Source: a bacterium
GTDB lineage: Bacteria > Sumerlaeota > Sumerlaeia > SLMS01 > JAHLLQ01
Direction: 5' to 3'
NCBI GenBank assembly: GCA_020444065.1
Contig: JAHLLQ010000002.1
Coordinates: forward strand, 496,001-560,000
DNA length: 64,000 nt
Made by a program: the position numbers and the translations under genes. Positions 54,455 to 63,740 of the stretch are shown piece by piece (position 1 is the stretch's first letter; each line of letters starts with the position of its first letter). The notes under the pieces were generated by a model. That model worked only from the letters and a program-made list of their open reading frames with translations, did not search any database and was not told the origin of the DNA.

Positions 54455-55353
54455 CCTCATCCCGCCGTGGCAAAGAGCCGCCCTTGACCGTCGGCCAGAT
54501 CATCCTGAAGTCCGCCCAGTGGCTCGACCGCAAGGGGATCGACTCGCCGCGTCTGGATGCAGAACTTCTGCTGGCGTATGTGCTCGATTGCTCGCGGCTG
54601 GATTTGTATCTGCAGTGGGAAAAGCCACTGATCGAACTGGAGATGGGGAACTACCGCGAGCTGATTCGCTCCCGTGGCCAGGATCGCACACCTGTTGCGC
54701 GACTCCTCGGCAAGAAGGAATTCTACGGGCGGGATTTCGAAGTCAGCCCCGCGACATTCGTCCCGCGACCGGAGACCGAAGGAGTCGTGGATCGAGCGCT
54801 TGAACTGCTCTCCTCTGACCCTGCGCTACGAGTGGACAAGCCCGTCGTCCTGGAGGTCGGCACGGGCACCGGCGCCATCATCGTCAGCCTCGCTGCGGAG
54901 GACGCTCAGCCGAGGTACATTGCAACGGACATCAGCGCCGACGCGCTTGCCACCGCTCGCAAGAATGCAGCGGCCATTCATGTCGAGAGCCGCATCGACT
55001 TCCGCCATGGGTCCGGTCTCTGTGGTTACGATGGCGCGCTGCATCTGCTCGTTTCCAACCCTCCCTACATTCCGGAGGATCAGATCCCGACATTGCCGCC
55101 CGAAGTCAAAGATCACGACCCGATGGCTGCGCTTCTTGGTCCCGGCTCGGACGGGCTCGATTGCGTGCGCGAGATGCTCGACCAGGCGAAAGGCTGCCTC
55201 GCGCCGGGCGCGTGGGTGGTGCTCGAGATCGGCGAGGACCAGGAAGAACCCGTGCTCGCGGTCTTCGAGAAGGCGGGGATCTTCACGGATGCGCGCGTCG
55301 AACGCGATCTGGCCGGCCAGCCGCGCTATGCCATGGCCCGGCGCAAGGCTTGA
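54451..55353 (+). CDS. prmC: Peptide chain release factor N5-glutamine methyltransferase
   Basis: 300 residues. It methylates the Gln of the GGQ motif in release factors RF1 and RF2. An N-terminal helical domain (LDAELLLAYVLDCSRLDLYL) is followed by SAM binding in VLEVGTGTGAIIVSLA and the diagnostic catalytic NPPYIP in LLVSNPPYIPEDQ. ATG 54451 overlaps the Nudix stop; the frame is open upstream but lies within the Nudix gene. No prfA is nearby. Confidence 0.95.
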   Translation: MTSSRRGKEPPLTVGQIILKSAQWLDRKGIDSPRLDAELLLAYVLDCSRLDLYLQWEKPLIELEMGNYRELIRSRGQDRTPVARLLGKKEFYGRDFEVSPATFVPRPETEGVVDRALELLSSDPALRVDKPVVLEVGTGTGAIIVSLAAEDAQPRYIATDISADALATARKNAAAIHVESRIDFRHGSGLCGYDGALHLLVSNPPYIPEDQIPTLPPEVKDHDPMAALLGPGSDGLDCVREMLDQAKGCLAPGAWVVLEIGEDQEEPVLAVFEKAGIFTDARVERDLAGQPRYAMARRKA

Positions 55354-55443
55354 ACGCTCCCCACAGCCCTCACAATCAATTGACCCCGCCGTTTTCACTG
55401 GGCATTCATAGACACAGCTACCCCCTTCACAAAGGAGATTCTC

Positions 55444-55914
<471 letters not shown>

Positions 55915-55939
55915 CCACGATCAGACGTTGAGCAAAACC

Positions 55940-55975
55940 GCGTGCCCGGGAAATCCACCCGGGCACGCTTTGCGT
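55940..55975 (+). terminator. Terminator after the cyclophilin gene
   Basis: Perfect 11-bp stem 55940-55950/55958-55968 (gcgtgcccggg/cccgggcacgc), 7-base loop, followed by tttgcgttt. Confidence 0.75.
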
Positions 55976-56006
55976 TTGTGACAGTCTTCCTGCGCAGACC
56001 GTCCCC

Positions 56007-57803
56007 TCAGTAAACCACGAAGCTCGTTCCGCCCGATCTCAATCGCAGCCCATATCCATAAGGAAACAGAGGATCATAGGGTTCATCGCCGACGTTCAAT
56101 GGAACCTGGCTCGCATCGCGTGGCCAGGTCATTGGGAGTTTGCCCGTGAAGTCGTAATCGCCAAACAGCACGTCTGCCAGCCCGTCGCCTTCGGTGCCCG
56201 GCAGCCACGCGGCGACGAATGCATCCCACTTGTCAATCTCATCGCTGACAAACAGCGGGCGACCGGAAAGCATCACGACAACCGTCGGAAGCCCCGCATT
56301 CAGAACGCGATTCAGAACATCAAGTTCGGTCGGATCGATCGAGAGTCCGTTCAGATTGTCGCCATAGAACTCCGCGTAAGGCTCCTCCGCCACAACGACA
56401 ACCGCCACGTCTCCGCTGACACCGTAGCCATCGCGATTGTACGTCAGCGTGCCGCTGGTGGCTGCGACCGCATGCTCGAGTGCCTCACGAATCGTAGCGC
56501 CCGGCGTCGCATTTGGATCCGTCGTTCCCTGCCATCCGATCGACCATCCGCCCATCTGGTAGCCAATGCTGTCGGCGCCCTTTCCGGCCAGATAGATGTT
56601 CGCATTCTTGTCCAGTGGCAAAACGCCATCGTTCTTCAGCAGAACCGCCGACTTCCGAACCGCCTCGCGCGCCACCGCGCGATGTGCTGCGCTACCCACC
56701 AGTCCTCCCGTCACGAGATCCTGATCGGCGTACGGGGAATCCATTACGCCCGAGGCGAACTTGACGCGCAGAATCCGAATCACGGCATCGTCGATGCGGT
56801 TCATCGAGACATCGCCGTTGTTCACCGCTTCGGTCAGCGTCGCGATGAATTGCCCATAACGATAAGGCTCCATGAACATATCGATCCCTGCGTTCACGGA
56901 TGCCACAACCTGGTCGTAGTACGACCCAGGCAATTGATCGATCGCGTTCCAGTCCGAGATCACGAACCCATCGAACCCCAGTTCGCCCTTCAGCACCGTC
57001 GTAATCAGGTAACCGTTCCCGTGCATCTTGTCGCCGTTCCAACTGCTGTAGGACGGCATGACGGTGCCCACATTCTGCGAAACGGCCTGGATGAAGCCCT
57101 GCATGTGGATCTGGCGCAGGGCAGTCTCATCCAGAATCGTATTCCCTTGGTCGGTGCCATTGGCCGTGCCGCCGTCGCCGACGTAGTGCTTGGCGCACGC
57201 GATGAGATGCTCGCCACCCATGGTTGAGCCCTGAAGGCCGCTCAGGTACCGGGCGGTCAGCAGATTCTGCAACGCCGGATCCTCGCCGAAGCTCTCGTAG
57301 GTTCTGCCCCAGCGCTGGTCCCGCGCCACCGACACGGCGGGGGCAAAGGTCCATTCCAAGCCCGTCGCAGAAACCTCCAGAGCCGTGATCCGCCCGATCT
57401 CCTCGATGAGTTCCCGATCGCGCGTAGCTCCCAGGCCGATGTTGTGAGGAAAGATCGTCGCGCCAACGACGTTGTTGTGCCCATGGACCGCATCGATGCC
57501 GTACAGGATCGGAATGCCCAATCGCGTCGAGAGCGCCGCCTGTTGATAGGCATCGTGCATCGCAGCCCAGCCCGCCACCGAGCCGTCGGCGGGCGATGAG
57601 CCGCCGCCACTCAGGATCGACCCAAGGAAGAACGTTGCCACGTCGTTCGGAGTGGCCGCGCTGCGTTCGGCCTGGGTCATCTGGCCGATCTTCTCGGCCA
57701 GAGTCATCTGCGCGACAAGATCGTCGACCTCATCGGCCCACGCCCCGGTCATCGACAGAGCTACCACAACTGCAGCGATCAGACTCTTGATCAGCTTCCG
57801 CAT
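56007..57803 (-). CDS. Secreted glycoside hydrolase family 3 (beta-glucosidase/exoglucanase)
   Basis: 598 residues, close to plant ExoI enzymes (about 605). A signal peptide (LIKSLIAAVVVALSMTGAWA) is followed by the GH3 barrel: LTLAEKIGQMTQAE, LYGIDAVHGHNNVVGATIFP, RWGRTYESFGED, CAKHYVGDGGT and the nucleophile region GFVISDWNAID (Asp about 283). A C-terminal alpha/beta domain (LPTVVVMLSGRPLFVSD, LPMTWPRDASQVP) carries the acid/base. No fibronectin III domain. It releases glucose from beta-glucans in the periplasm or medium. A good promoter with a possible operator precedes it. Confidence 0.95.
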   Translation of the reverse strand: MRKLIKSLIAAVVVALSMTGAWADEVDDLVAQMTLAEKIGQMTQAERSAATPNDVATFFLGSILSGGGSSPADGSVAGWAAMHDAYQQAALSTRLGIPILYGIDAVHGHNNVVGATIFPHNIGLGATRDRELIEEIGRITALEVSATGLEWTFAPAVSVARDQRWGRTYESFGEDPALQNLLTARYLSGLQGSTMGGEHLIACAKHYVGDGGTANGTDQGNTILDETALRQIHMQGFIQAVSQNVGTVMPSYSSWNGDKMHGNGYLITTVLKGELGFDGFVISDWNAIDQLPGSYYDQVVASVNAGIDMFMEPYRYGQFIATLTEAVNNGDVSMNRIDDAVIRILRVKFASGVMDSPYADQDLVTGGLVGSAAHRAVAREAVRKSAVLLKNDGVLPLDKNANIYLAGKGADSIGYQMGGWSIGWQGTTDPNATPGATIREALEHAVAATSGTLTYNRDGYGVSGDVAVVVVAEEPYAEFYGDNLNGLSIDPTELDVLNRVLNAGLPTVVVMLSGRPLFVSDEIDKWDAFVAAWLPGTEGDGLADVLFGDYDFTGKLPMTWPRDASQVPLNVGDEPYDPLFPYGYGLRLRSGGTSFVVY

Positions 57804-57836
57804 CGGTCATCAGCCTTTCCAATCCCACATTCCGGG

Positions 57837-57965
57837 TAACGATAACATCGCCGGCGTCAGTGATGTCAATTGAGGTCGAGGCAAGGATGATTATTGAAAT
57901 CGACTAGAAGTGCCGCTCGGGAAACTGAGGAAGCAGGCAGGGGAGAAGTGCGTGTGTTATCGTTA
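57837..57965. repeat. Inverted pair of 11-mers near the GH3 promoter
   Basis: taacgataaca at 57837-57847 is the exact reverse complement of tgttatcgtta at 57955-57965. One copy overlaps the GH3 -10 box and the other covers the end of the HAD gene. The spacing is 118 bases. Confidence 0.35.
57842..57869 (-). promoter_or_regulatory. Promoter of the GH3 gene
   Basis: On the minus strand TTGACA (57864-57869), 16-base spacer, TGTTAT (57842-57847), about 39 bases before the ATG at 57803. The -10 box is part of TGTTATCGTTA, an 11-mer repeated at 57955-57965. Confidence 0.45.
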
Positions 57966-58637
57966 GCTGGCTGCTTGTGCGATCTCGATCAATTCCGCCA
58001 GCGTCCGATCTGCCAGCGATTCCAGCCGCAGATCGCAGGCGTTGAACTTCATCGATCGCGTCAGCGTGTTCGGCACAACCACCGTAAAAAGCCCCGCGGC
58101 CACGGCAGCGCGCGCACCGTTCGGGGAATCTTCGATGGCGATTGCTTCAGATGGAGCCAGTTCCAAAGCCTCCACGGCCTTCAAGTACAGCTCGGGATTG
58201 GGCTTTGTGCGCGCCACGTGGTCCTTGCAGAAGACGCACTCAAAACGATCCCGCAGGTCGAACTGGCGCAAGTGCCCATCTACCCACTGGTAGTCCGAAC
58301 TCGAGGCCAGTCCGATTTGTAGGCCCGCTGCCGCCGCTTCGTTTAGCTTGTCCAGCACGCCGGGCAGAATCTCCTGTCTGGCCAGTCGTTCCCGATAACG
58401 CCGGTCCTTCTCGGCACGGATTGCCTCGCGATCGATCGGGTGCCCGAGTTGGGATTCCAGGGTCTCGTAGGGGTCAAAGGCATCGGACCGGCCAATGACT
58501 TCTTCCCAGAAGTCCAAAGGCAGGCTTCCGCCATTCTCCTGGTAGAGCTCCTGCCACGTTTCAAACAGCGGCAATTCGGTGTCGACGATCAGCCCGTCGA
58601 AGTCGAAGACAATCCCTTTGATCCGTCGCGTCGGCAT
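57963..58637 (-). CDS. HAD-superfamily phosphatase/phosphomutase
   Basis: 224 residues from ATG 58637, with AAGGAG well placed; the frame is open further upstream. Motif I GIVFDFDGLIVDTE, motif II GLASSSDYQWV, motif III FCKDHVARTKPNPELYL and motif IV IAIEDSPNGARAAVAAG are all intact. Subfamily features fit beta-phosphoglucomutase or 2-deoxyglucose-6-phosphatase types. It acts on a small sugar phosphate, consistent with the neighbouring glycosidase. Confidence 0.9.
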   Translation of the reverse strand: MPTRRIKGIVFDFDGLIVDTELPLFETWQELYQENGGSLPLDFWEEVIGRSDAFDPYETLESQLGHPIDREAIRAEKDRRYRERLARQEILPGVLDKLNEAAAAGLQIGLASSSDYQWVDGHLRQFDLRDRFECVFCKDHVARTKPNPELYLKAVEALELAPSEAIAIEDSPNGARAAVAAGLFTVVVPNTLTRSMKFNACDLRLESLADRTLAELIEIAQAAS

Positions 58638-58834
58638 GGCGGAGCTCCTTTGCTGGGCCCCTGTTTGCGGATGTACCCTGACTGCGTCCAGCGAAAAGGG
58701 GCAACCGCTGCCGGGCACAGCCGTTGACAGCACGGGGAAATTCCGTTCTCATCTCTCTTGCATGGGATTGGGGCGTCCGGACCTCTGATTGGGGAAGGCC
58801 CGGCCGCACCGGATTTGACTTTGGACCGGGTAAA

Positions 58835-59764
58835 ATGGGGATTCAGACGCCGGAAAGCCAACATCGGGAGTCGTTCTTGAAGCGGTACGAAGGTGCAATG
58901 ACGCCGGAACAATACGCCGAAATGGCGCGGGCCGTCTCCGACAAGGAGCGGGAACCCGGCTTCCTGGTTGTGCTTGGCCACAAGGACGAATTGCCCTCGC
59001 AAGAGAACCTGAAAACGCTCGCAGACGGCATGGACTGGGACCTTTACTCCACGCGCCAGCGCTTGCTCGCGCGCGCACCGCGCGTTCTGCGCCGGGAGAC
59101 GCGCAAGAACGAAGCCCTGCGCTGGGTCAGTTGGATGTCGGCACTCGATCTGGCCGGTTTCTACATTCCGGAGCAGGATCTCTTCAACCAGCAGGTCTTC
59201 GAAGTTCTTCACTATGAACTCGGCGACGGCCGGCTGCTCTGCTTCGGCAAGGGCGACAAGGAGATTGAAGTCCCCCTCGATGCCGCCGTCTGTTCGGCTT
59301 TTGGCGAGGTCACGACAAAGCAGGTTCGCGAGCAGTCGCACCACGACATCCTGATGGGCGACATCAAGAACACCAAAGAAGTCTTGAGCGTGAAAAGCGA
59401 AGTGATCTTCGACGTCCACATTGTCGCGCCGGCGACCATTCTGCGCTTTCGGCAGAGCAAGCTGCTGTATCCCAAGATCTTCCCCGGCGAGCAGATGGCC
59501 AGTTCCACCCAGATTCGCGAAATCTACCGTCGCATCACCGCCGCAATCCCGGCTGCTCCGGCGTTCAACGAGTTCCACCGTGTCGCCGCCAGCTTGGATC
59601 AGTCCTGGGAGATTCTCTCCCGGTCGACGCACCTGGCGTACAACCCGACCACGCGCGGAATGACTAAATTCAACGTGCGACGCGATACGGTCTCGCGCCA
59701 GAGCGATCGGGCCGCTTTCGAGTTGTACTCCATCCTTTGGCGGTTTCAGACTTTGCGCGGTTAG
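58835..59764 (+). CDS. Unrecognised soluble protein
   Basis: 309 residues from ATG 58835; ATG 58898 with AAGG upstream is an alternative. No signal peptide or membrane segment. The N-terminal third is charged and helical (MTPEQYAEMARAVSDKERE, LVVLGHKDELPSQENL). The middle alternates strands and helices (VFEVLHYELGDGRLLCFG, EVPLDAAVCSAFGEVTT), and the end is helical and basic (REIYRRITAAIPAAPAF, HRVAASLDQSWEI). I recognise no family. Codon use matches its neighbours and it lies 6 bases from the GT9 gene, so it is a real gene probably in one operon with it. Confidence 0.7.
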   Translation: MGIQTPESQHRESFLKRYEGAMTPEQYAEMARAVSDKEREPGFLVVLGHKDELPSQENLKTLADGMDWDLYSTRQRLLARAPRVLRRETRKNEALRWVSWMSALDLAGFYIPEQDLFNQQVFEVLHYELGDGRLLCFGKGDKEIEVPLDAAVCSAFGEVTTKQVREQSHHDILMGDIKNTKEVLSVKSEVIFDVHIVAPATILRFRQSKLLYPKIFPGEQMASSTQIREIYRRITAAIPAAPAFNEFHRVAASLDQSWEILSRSTHLAYNPTTRGMTKFNVRRDTVSRQSDRAAFELYSILWRFQTLRG

Positions 59765-59770
59765 GATAAC

Positions 59771-60874
59771 GTGCCGCCTGCAATGAAGAAGCCCAACTCT
59801 GTCTTGATCGTTCGTCTCTCCGCGATCGGCGATGTCATTCACTCGCTGCCCGTGCTCGATGTGTTGCGCCGCGAACTGCCCGACGCCCGCATCGGTTGGA
59901 TCGTGGAGGAACTCTCCGCACCGCTGCTCCAGAACCACCCTCAACTCGACGAGCTCTACGTGATTCCGAAGAAGCGCTGGCGTGGAAACTTCTGGAAGAT
60001 GTTCTTCCCGGAGATTCGCCCGTTCTTTCGCCAGGTGAAGGCCGACGGCTGGGAGGTTGCGCTCGATCTGCACGGCCTCACCAAGTCCGGCCTCGTGGCA
60101 TGGGCCAGCGGCGCTCCAATCCGCATCGGTTACGGCGACGAAGATGGCCGTGAGATCAACAAGCTGTTTACGAACCGGAAGGTGAAGCCTTCGCCGGAGA
60201 TCAAGCACGTCGTCGCGCGCAATCTCGCCCTTCTGGAGGGACTCGGAATCACGCCGCCCGCAGATGCGGCCGGCAAGCTCGGCATTCTGGAAGAGGAACG
60301 CGAACAGATGCGCGCACGCCTCGAAGAGGCCGGCTGGACTCGCGGCGAACGCATCGCCGCTTTGAACCCCGGCGCGGGCTGGTCGAGCAAACGATGGGAG
60401 CCTGTGCGCTTTGCCGAAACAGGTGCGTTGTTGGCCAAGGATCCCGGGCTGCGTCCGCTCATCCTGTGGGGGCCGCGCGAAGAGCCCATGCGCGACGAAA
60501 TCGCCAACCGTCTGAAGCAGTCCGGCGTCGAGCCAATCATCGCACCGCAGACGCGCATTCGCGACCTGGCCGTCCTGATTTCTCTCTGCGACTTGTTCAT
60601 CGGCGGTGATACCGGCCCAACGCACACTGCGGGCCTTCTTGATGTTCCCGTAGTCTCAATCTTCGGCGCGTCAGATTCGCATCGCAATCGGCCGTGGCCG
60701 ATCAAGTCCGGTCCGGCCCTCCAGCGCGAAGACTTCGACTGCGTCCCCTGCTGGAAGACGAAGTGTCCGCTCGTCGGCGATGAGATACTGAAGTGCTTGC
60801 ATGGAATAGAAGCTTCCCGCGTTGCCGAAGCAGCGCGGGAAGTGTATCGCCAGCATCAATCTGTCAGTTCGTAG
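59771..60874 (+). CDS. Glycosyltransferase family 9 (heptosyltransferase-like)
   Basis: 367 residues. GTG 59771 has AGGA 4 bases upstream; ATG 59783 is the alternative. Family features: VLIVRLSAIGDVIHSLPVL (N-terminal Gly-Asp loop), VALDLHGLTKSGLVAW, RIGYGDEDGRE, ALNPGAGWSSKRW and the donor-site DLFIGGDTGPTHTAGLL. Such enzymes add heptose (WaaC/WaaF/WaaQ) to lipopolysaccharide core, supporting an LPS-type outer membrane. Converges with the SBP gene 6 bases away. Confidence 0.93.
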   Translation: MPPAMKKPNSVLIVRLSAIGDVIHSLPVLDVLRRELPDARIGWIVEELSAPLLQNHPQLDELYVIPKKRWRGNFWKMFFPEIRPFFRQVKADGWEVALDLHGLTKSGLVAWASGAPIRIGYGDEDGREINKLFTNRKVKPSPEIKHVVARNLALLEGLGITPPADAAGKLGILEEEREQMRARLEEAGWTRGERIAALNPGAGWSSKRWEPVRFAETGALLAKDPGLRPLILWGPREEPMRDEIANRLKQSGVEPIIAPQTRIRDLAVLISLCDLFIGGDTGPTHTAGLLDVPVVSIFGASDSHRNRPWPIKSGPALQREDFDCVPCWKTKCPLVGDEILKCLHGIEASRVAEAAREVYRQHQSVSS

Positions 60875-60880
60875 GCGACG

Positions 60881-62287
60881 TTATTCGTCCGAATCATCCG
60901 AATCGAAACGTGCATTGAGCTTCTTGAGCACCTTGTCGTCCAGCGACTTCTCCATGTGCTCGAGCGCTTCCTGCACCGTGATCTTGTCGTTCATCAGAAG
61001 GTCGAACTCGGGGTTTGCGATCTCGTTCTCGAGCGTTCCGTAAAGCGGCATCTGCGGCAGGCGCTTCGCGTACTTCAACTGCTCCATGAACTTCGGAACG
61101 TAGGGGAACTTCTCGGTATTCAGGTTCTCCCAGGCCGCCTGGCGAACCGGAATCTGCCCCAGGGTCTCGGACCAGTAGCGCTGTTCCTTCTCGCTCGTGA
61201 AGTACTCGATGAAGTCGTAGGCCAACTCCGGCTCTTCGCAACTCTCGAAGATCACTCCGATCTGGCCACCGATATTGGAAGAGCTTTGAGCAGGGATTCC
61301 AAGCTCGGCCGCTTCGTCCGCCGGCACTGCCGGAACGAGAGACACGTCGAAGTCCAGACCCGCAGACTCAAACTTCTCCACAAACCACGGGCCCATCAGG
61401 ATCATCGCGTACTTCTCATTCAGGAATCCCTGATCGGGACCCATCGCGCCACGCTTCCAGGCGCCCGCTTCGACTTTGTCCTTCAGGTAAAGGTCGGCGA
61501 TGCGCTGCAGCGCTGCCTTCCCACGCGGATTGTCGATGTCCGGCACGGCGCGGCCGTTCTTCTCGTAGCGCACCCAATTGACGTTGTACTGATTGTAGAT
61601 CGGGAACTGGAACCAGAGGCTGCCCGACATGGCGTAGCCGTAGATTCCCTTCTCCTTGTCTTCCAGCGCACGGGCGTACTCGATCAGTTCGTCCCAGTCG
61701 CGAGGGGCGCGATTCGGATCAAGGCCAGCGGAGCGGAGCTTGTCGGCGCTGTCGCGGAAGATCTTTCGATTCCAGAACATCGCCAGCGTCGTCGTCTGAA
61801 CCGGGATTCCGTAAAGATTCTCTTTGCCGAGACGATTCACGACGCCCATGTCGAAGGAGGCGGTCACGAATTGCTGACGCGCTTCGTCGATCGACTTGTA
61901 ACGAAAATTCTCCAACTCATCGATCGGCTGCAACGTCTGGCCGAACGCGAGATCGGGAACCTTCAGAGCATCGACGAATGCGACATCCGGCGTCTGACTC
62001 GCCAACGCCGCCGTCTTCAGTTTTGTCACCATGTCATCGTAGCTGACTCGCTCGATTTCGATATCGAGGACCTTGCCAGGATTCTTCGCCTCCCACTCCT
62101 CTTTGAAGCGGTCGGCGATTTCCTCCATCACGGTGACTTCTTCGAACTTGAATCCCTGCCACACACGCAGCTTGACCTCATTCTCGGCTGCGAACTTCAC
62201 GCCCCCCTTGGGGAAGAGGACAATGCCCGCCGCCACGATCAGAAAGGCCACTGTGAATAGCAGAGAGGAAAGAACTTGTTTCTGCAT
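60881..62287 (-). CDS. ABC sugar importer solute-binding protein (family 1)
   Basis: 468 residues. An N-terminal signal or anchor (LLFTVAFLIVAAGIVLFP) without lipobox Cys is followed by a MalE-like fold: VKLRVWQGFKFEEVTVM, TPDVAFVDALKVPDL, NLYGIPVQTTTLAMFWN, YAMILMGPWFVEKF and DFIEYFTSEKEQRYW. It captures a sugar or oligosaccharide in the periplasm and hands it to the two permeases encoded just upstream on the same strand. The tail is Asp/Ser-rich. Last gene of the operon seen. Confidence 0.93.
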   Translation of the reverse strand: MQKQVLSSLLFTVAFLIVAAGIVLFPKGGVKFAAENEVKLRVWQGFKFEEVTVMEEIADRFKEEWEAKNPGKVLDIEIERVSYDDMVTKLKTAALASQTPDVAFVDALKVPDLAFGQTLQPIDELENFRYKSIDEARQQFVTASFDMGVVNRLGKENLYGIPVQTTTLAMFWNRKIFRDSADKLRSAGLDPNRAPRDWDELIEYARALEDKEKGIYGYAMSGSLWFQFPIYNQYNVNWVRYEKNGRAVPDIDNPRGKAALQRIADLYLKDKVEAGAWKRGAMGPDQGFLNEKYAMILMGPWFVEKFESAGLDFDVSLVPAVPADEAAELGIPAQSSSNIGGQIGVIFESCEEPELAYDFIEYFTSEKEQRYWSETLGQIPVRQAAWENLNTEKFPYVPKFMEQLKYAKRLPQMPLYGTLENEIANPEFDLLMNDKITVQEALEHMEKSLDDKVLKKLNARFDSDDSDE

Positions 62288-62294
62288 CGTTCGT

Positions 62295-63737
62295 TTACTC
62301 CTTCACCGCGCCGGCCGTCAGGCCCTCGAGGAAGAATCGCTGTGTTGCCAGGAACAGAAGAGCAATCGGGATAATCGAGAAGCAGGCTCCCGCCATGATG
62401 CGTTCCCAGTCCTGTCCGTACTGGCCCTTGAAAGCCTGCAGACCCACCGGCAACGTCGTTACGGCCGAACTGGGCTGCGTGACGATCAACTGCCACAAGA
62501 AGTTCGACCACTGCGTCACGAATACCAGCAGAAAGAGCGTCACCATGATCGGCAGGCAAAGCGGAATCACGATGTTTTGGAAGACTCGCAACTCAGACGC
62601 ACCGTCGATTTCGGCCGCATTGAAGAGGTCGCGTGGCACCTGGCTGATGTACTGCCGCAGCAGGAACAACCCGAAGACGTTCGCCAGGTGGGGGAGAATC
62701 AACCCGCGGTACGTGTCTATCCATCCCAACTGCAATGTTATCGAGAACTGGGGCACCATGTAGATCATGCCCGGTACCAGCATCGACGAGAGCAGCAGGC
62801 CGAAGATCACTTCGCGATAGTGGAATTGCTTCACCGCGAACGCGTACCCGGCCATCGTACAGATGACCACCGTCAGCAGCGCTGCCAAACCCGCGACAAG
62901 CAGCGAGTTGAATCCGTACTTGCCGAACGGGAAGTCCTTGTTCTTCAGAATCGCCATGAAATTGTCGGTCGTGTAGAGAGCGTCGACCGCTTCTCCGAAC
63001 GACCGGTGCGTGACGACCTTGAAATACGGTCCCTCCGGTTCCTCATCCGCGTTCCTGGGTGGAATCGGAGCCGGATCCCACTGCGCGATTGTCCCACGAT
63101 AGGCGCCGTCGGAATAAGCAAGCTGTACTTCATTCCCGCGATGATCAACTGCCGACAGCGTCTGACCTTCCGGCAGGCGCAACACGACTTGCAGACCCTT
63201 ATTGGTCTCCTCAGTCGCGTTCATTGGCGGGCGATTGTAGGCAATCTCGCCCTCTTTGGCCTCGATCACGGAATTGCCGTCGGATGTTGCCCAATCATTG
63301 TCCGGATCGGCCACCCATTCGCTGCCGCTGATGACGAACTTGTAGGCATATACGCCGGGATCAGCGTTCTGGATCTCCCCGACCCAGACCCCGCCGACTG
63401 CCTGGGACAGTGGATTCGCATCCTTATCCCAGCCGTTGAATTCGCCGGCAACGTTCACCGTCACGGCATTTGGGTCAGTGTATTCGAAGTGAAGCGTCGT
63501 TGCTCCTTCCGGCATCGTCTCGACAGCGATCGGCTCGCTTGCCTGAGCCGTGCTGGGCAGGAACTGCAGGCGGAAAGCCGTACCTGGCTGCTTCAGAGCG
63601 GTGATGATCATCCAGATCAACGGCAACTGGACAAAGACCAGCATGCACGACAGCACGATGATCAAGACAGTCAGCTTGATAGCTTTAATTCCTCTGCCCG
63701 GAAGGGGCTTCCATGGTTCGCGCAGGGCTTCAGGCAT
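62295..63737 (-). CDS. ABC sugar importer permease (MalG-like) with CBM48-like insertion
   Basis: 480 residues, nearly twice the normal 280. TM1 (about 19-45: LTVLIIVLSCMLVFVQLPLIW) is followed by some 230 extracytoplasmic residues before TM2 (about 277-302). Within them, residues 77-157 look like a CBM48/AMPK-type glycogen-binding sandwich: LHFEYTDPNAVTVNVAGEFN, then GWDKDANPLSQ, GVWVGEIQ, GVYAYKFVISGSEWVADPDN. The remainder is a normal permease with the ATPase-coupling loop AAEIDGASELRVFQNIVIPL (about 371-390). The insertion could hold sugar near the translocation path (inference). 3 bases from the upstream permease, 7 from the SBP. Confidence 0.93.
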   Translation of the reverse strand: MPEALREPWKPLPGRGIKAIKLTVLIIVLSCMLVFVQLPLIWMIITALKQPGTAFRLQFLPSTAQASEPIAVETMPEGATTLHFEYTDPNAVTVNVAGEFNGWDKDANPLSQAVGGVWVGEIQNADPGVYAYKFVISGSEWVADPDNDWATSDGNSVIEAKEGEIAYNRPPMNATEETNKGLQVVLRLPEGQTLSAVDHRGNEVQLAYSDGAYRGTIAQWDPAPIPPRNADEEPEGPYFKVVTHRSFGEAVDALYTTDNFMAILKNKDFPFGKYGFNSLLVAGLAALLTVVICTMAGYAFAVKQFHYREVIFGLLLSSMLVPGMIYMVPQFSITLQLGWIDTYRGLILPHLANVFGLFLLRQYISQVPRDLFNAAEIDGASELRVFQNIVIPLCLPIMVTLFLLVFVTQWSNFLWQLIVTQPSSAVTTLPVGLQAFKGQYGQDWERIMAGACFSIIPIALLFLATQRFFLEGLTAGAVKE

Positions 63738-63740
63738 GAT

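Noticed and set aside
58589-60625. 678-codon open frame on the minus strand
   Set aside because: It covers the unknown gene and the GT9 gene in antisense, has no ribosome site and shows no family resemblance.
60956-62260. 434-codon plus-strand frame over the solute-binding protein gene
   Set aside because: Antisense to a gene with clear MalE-like features in a coherent importer operon.
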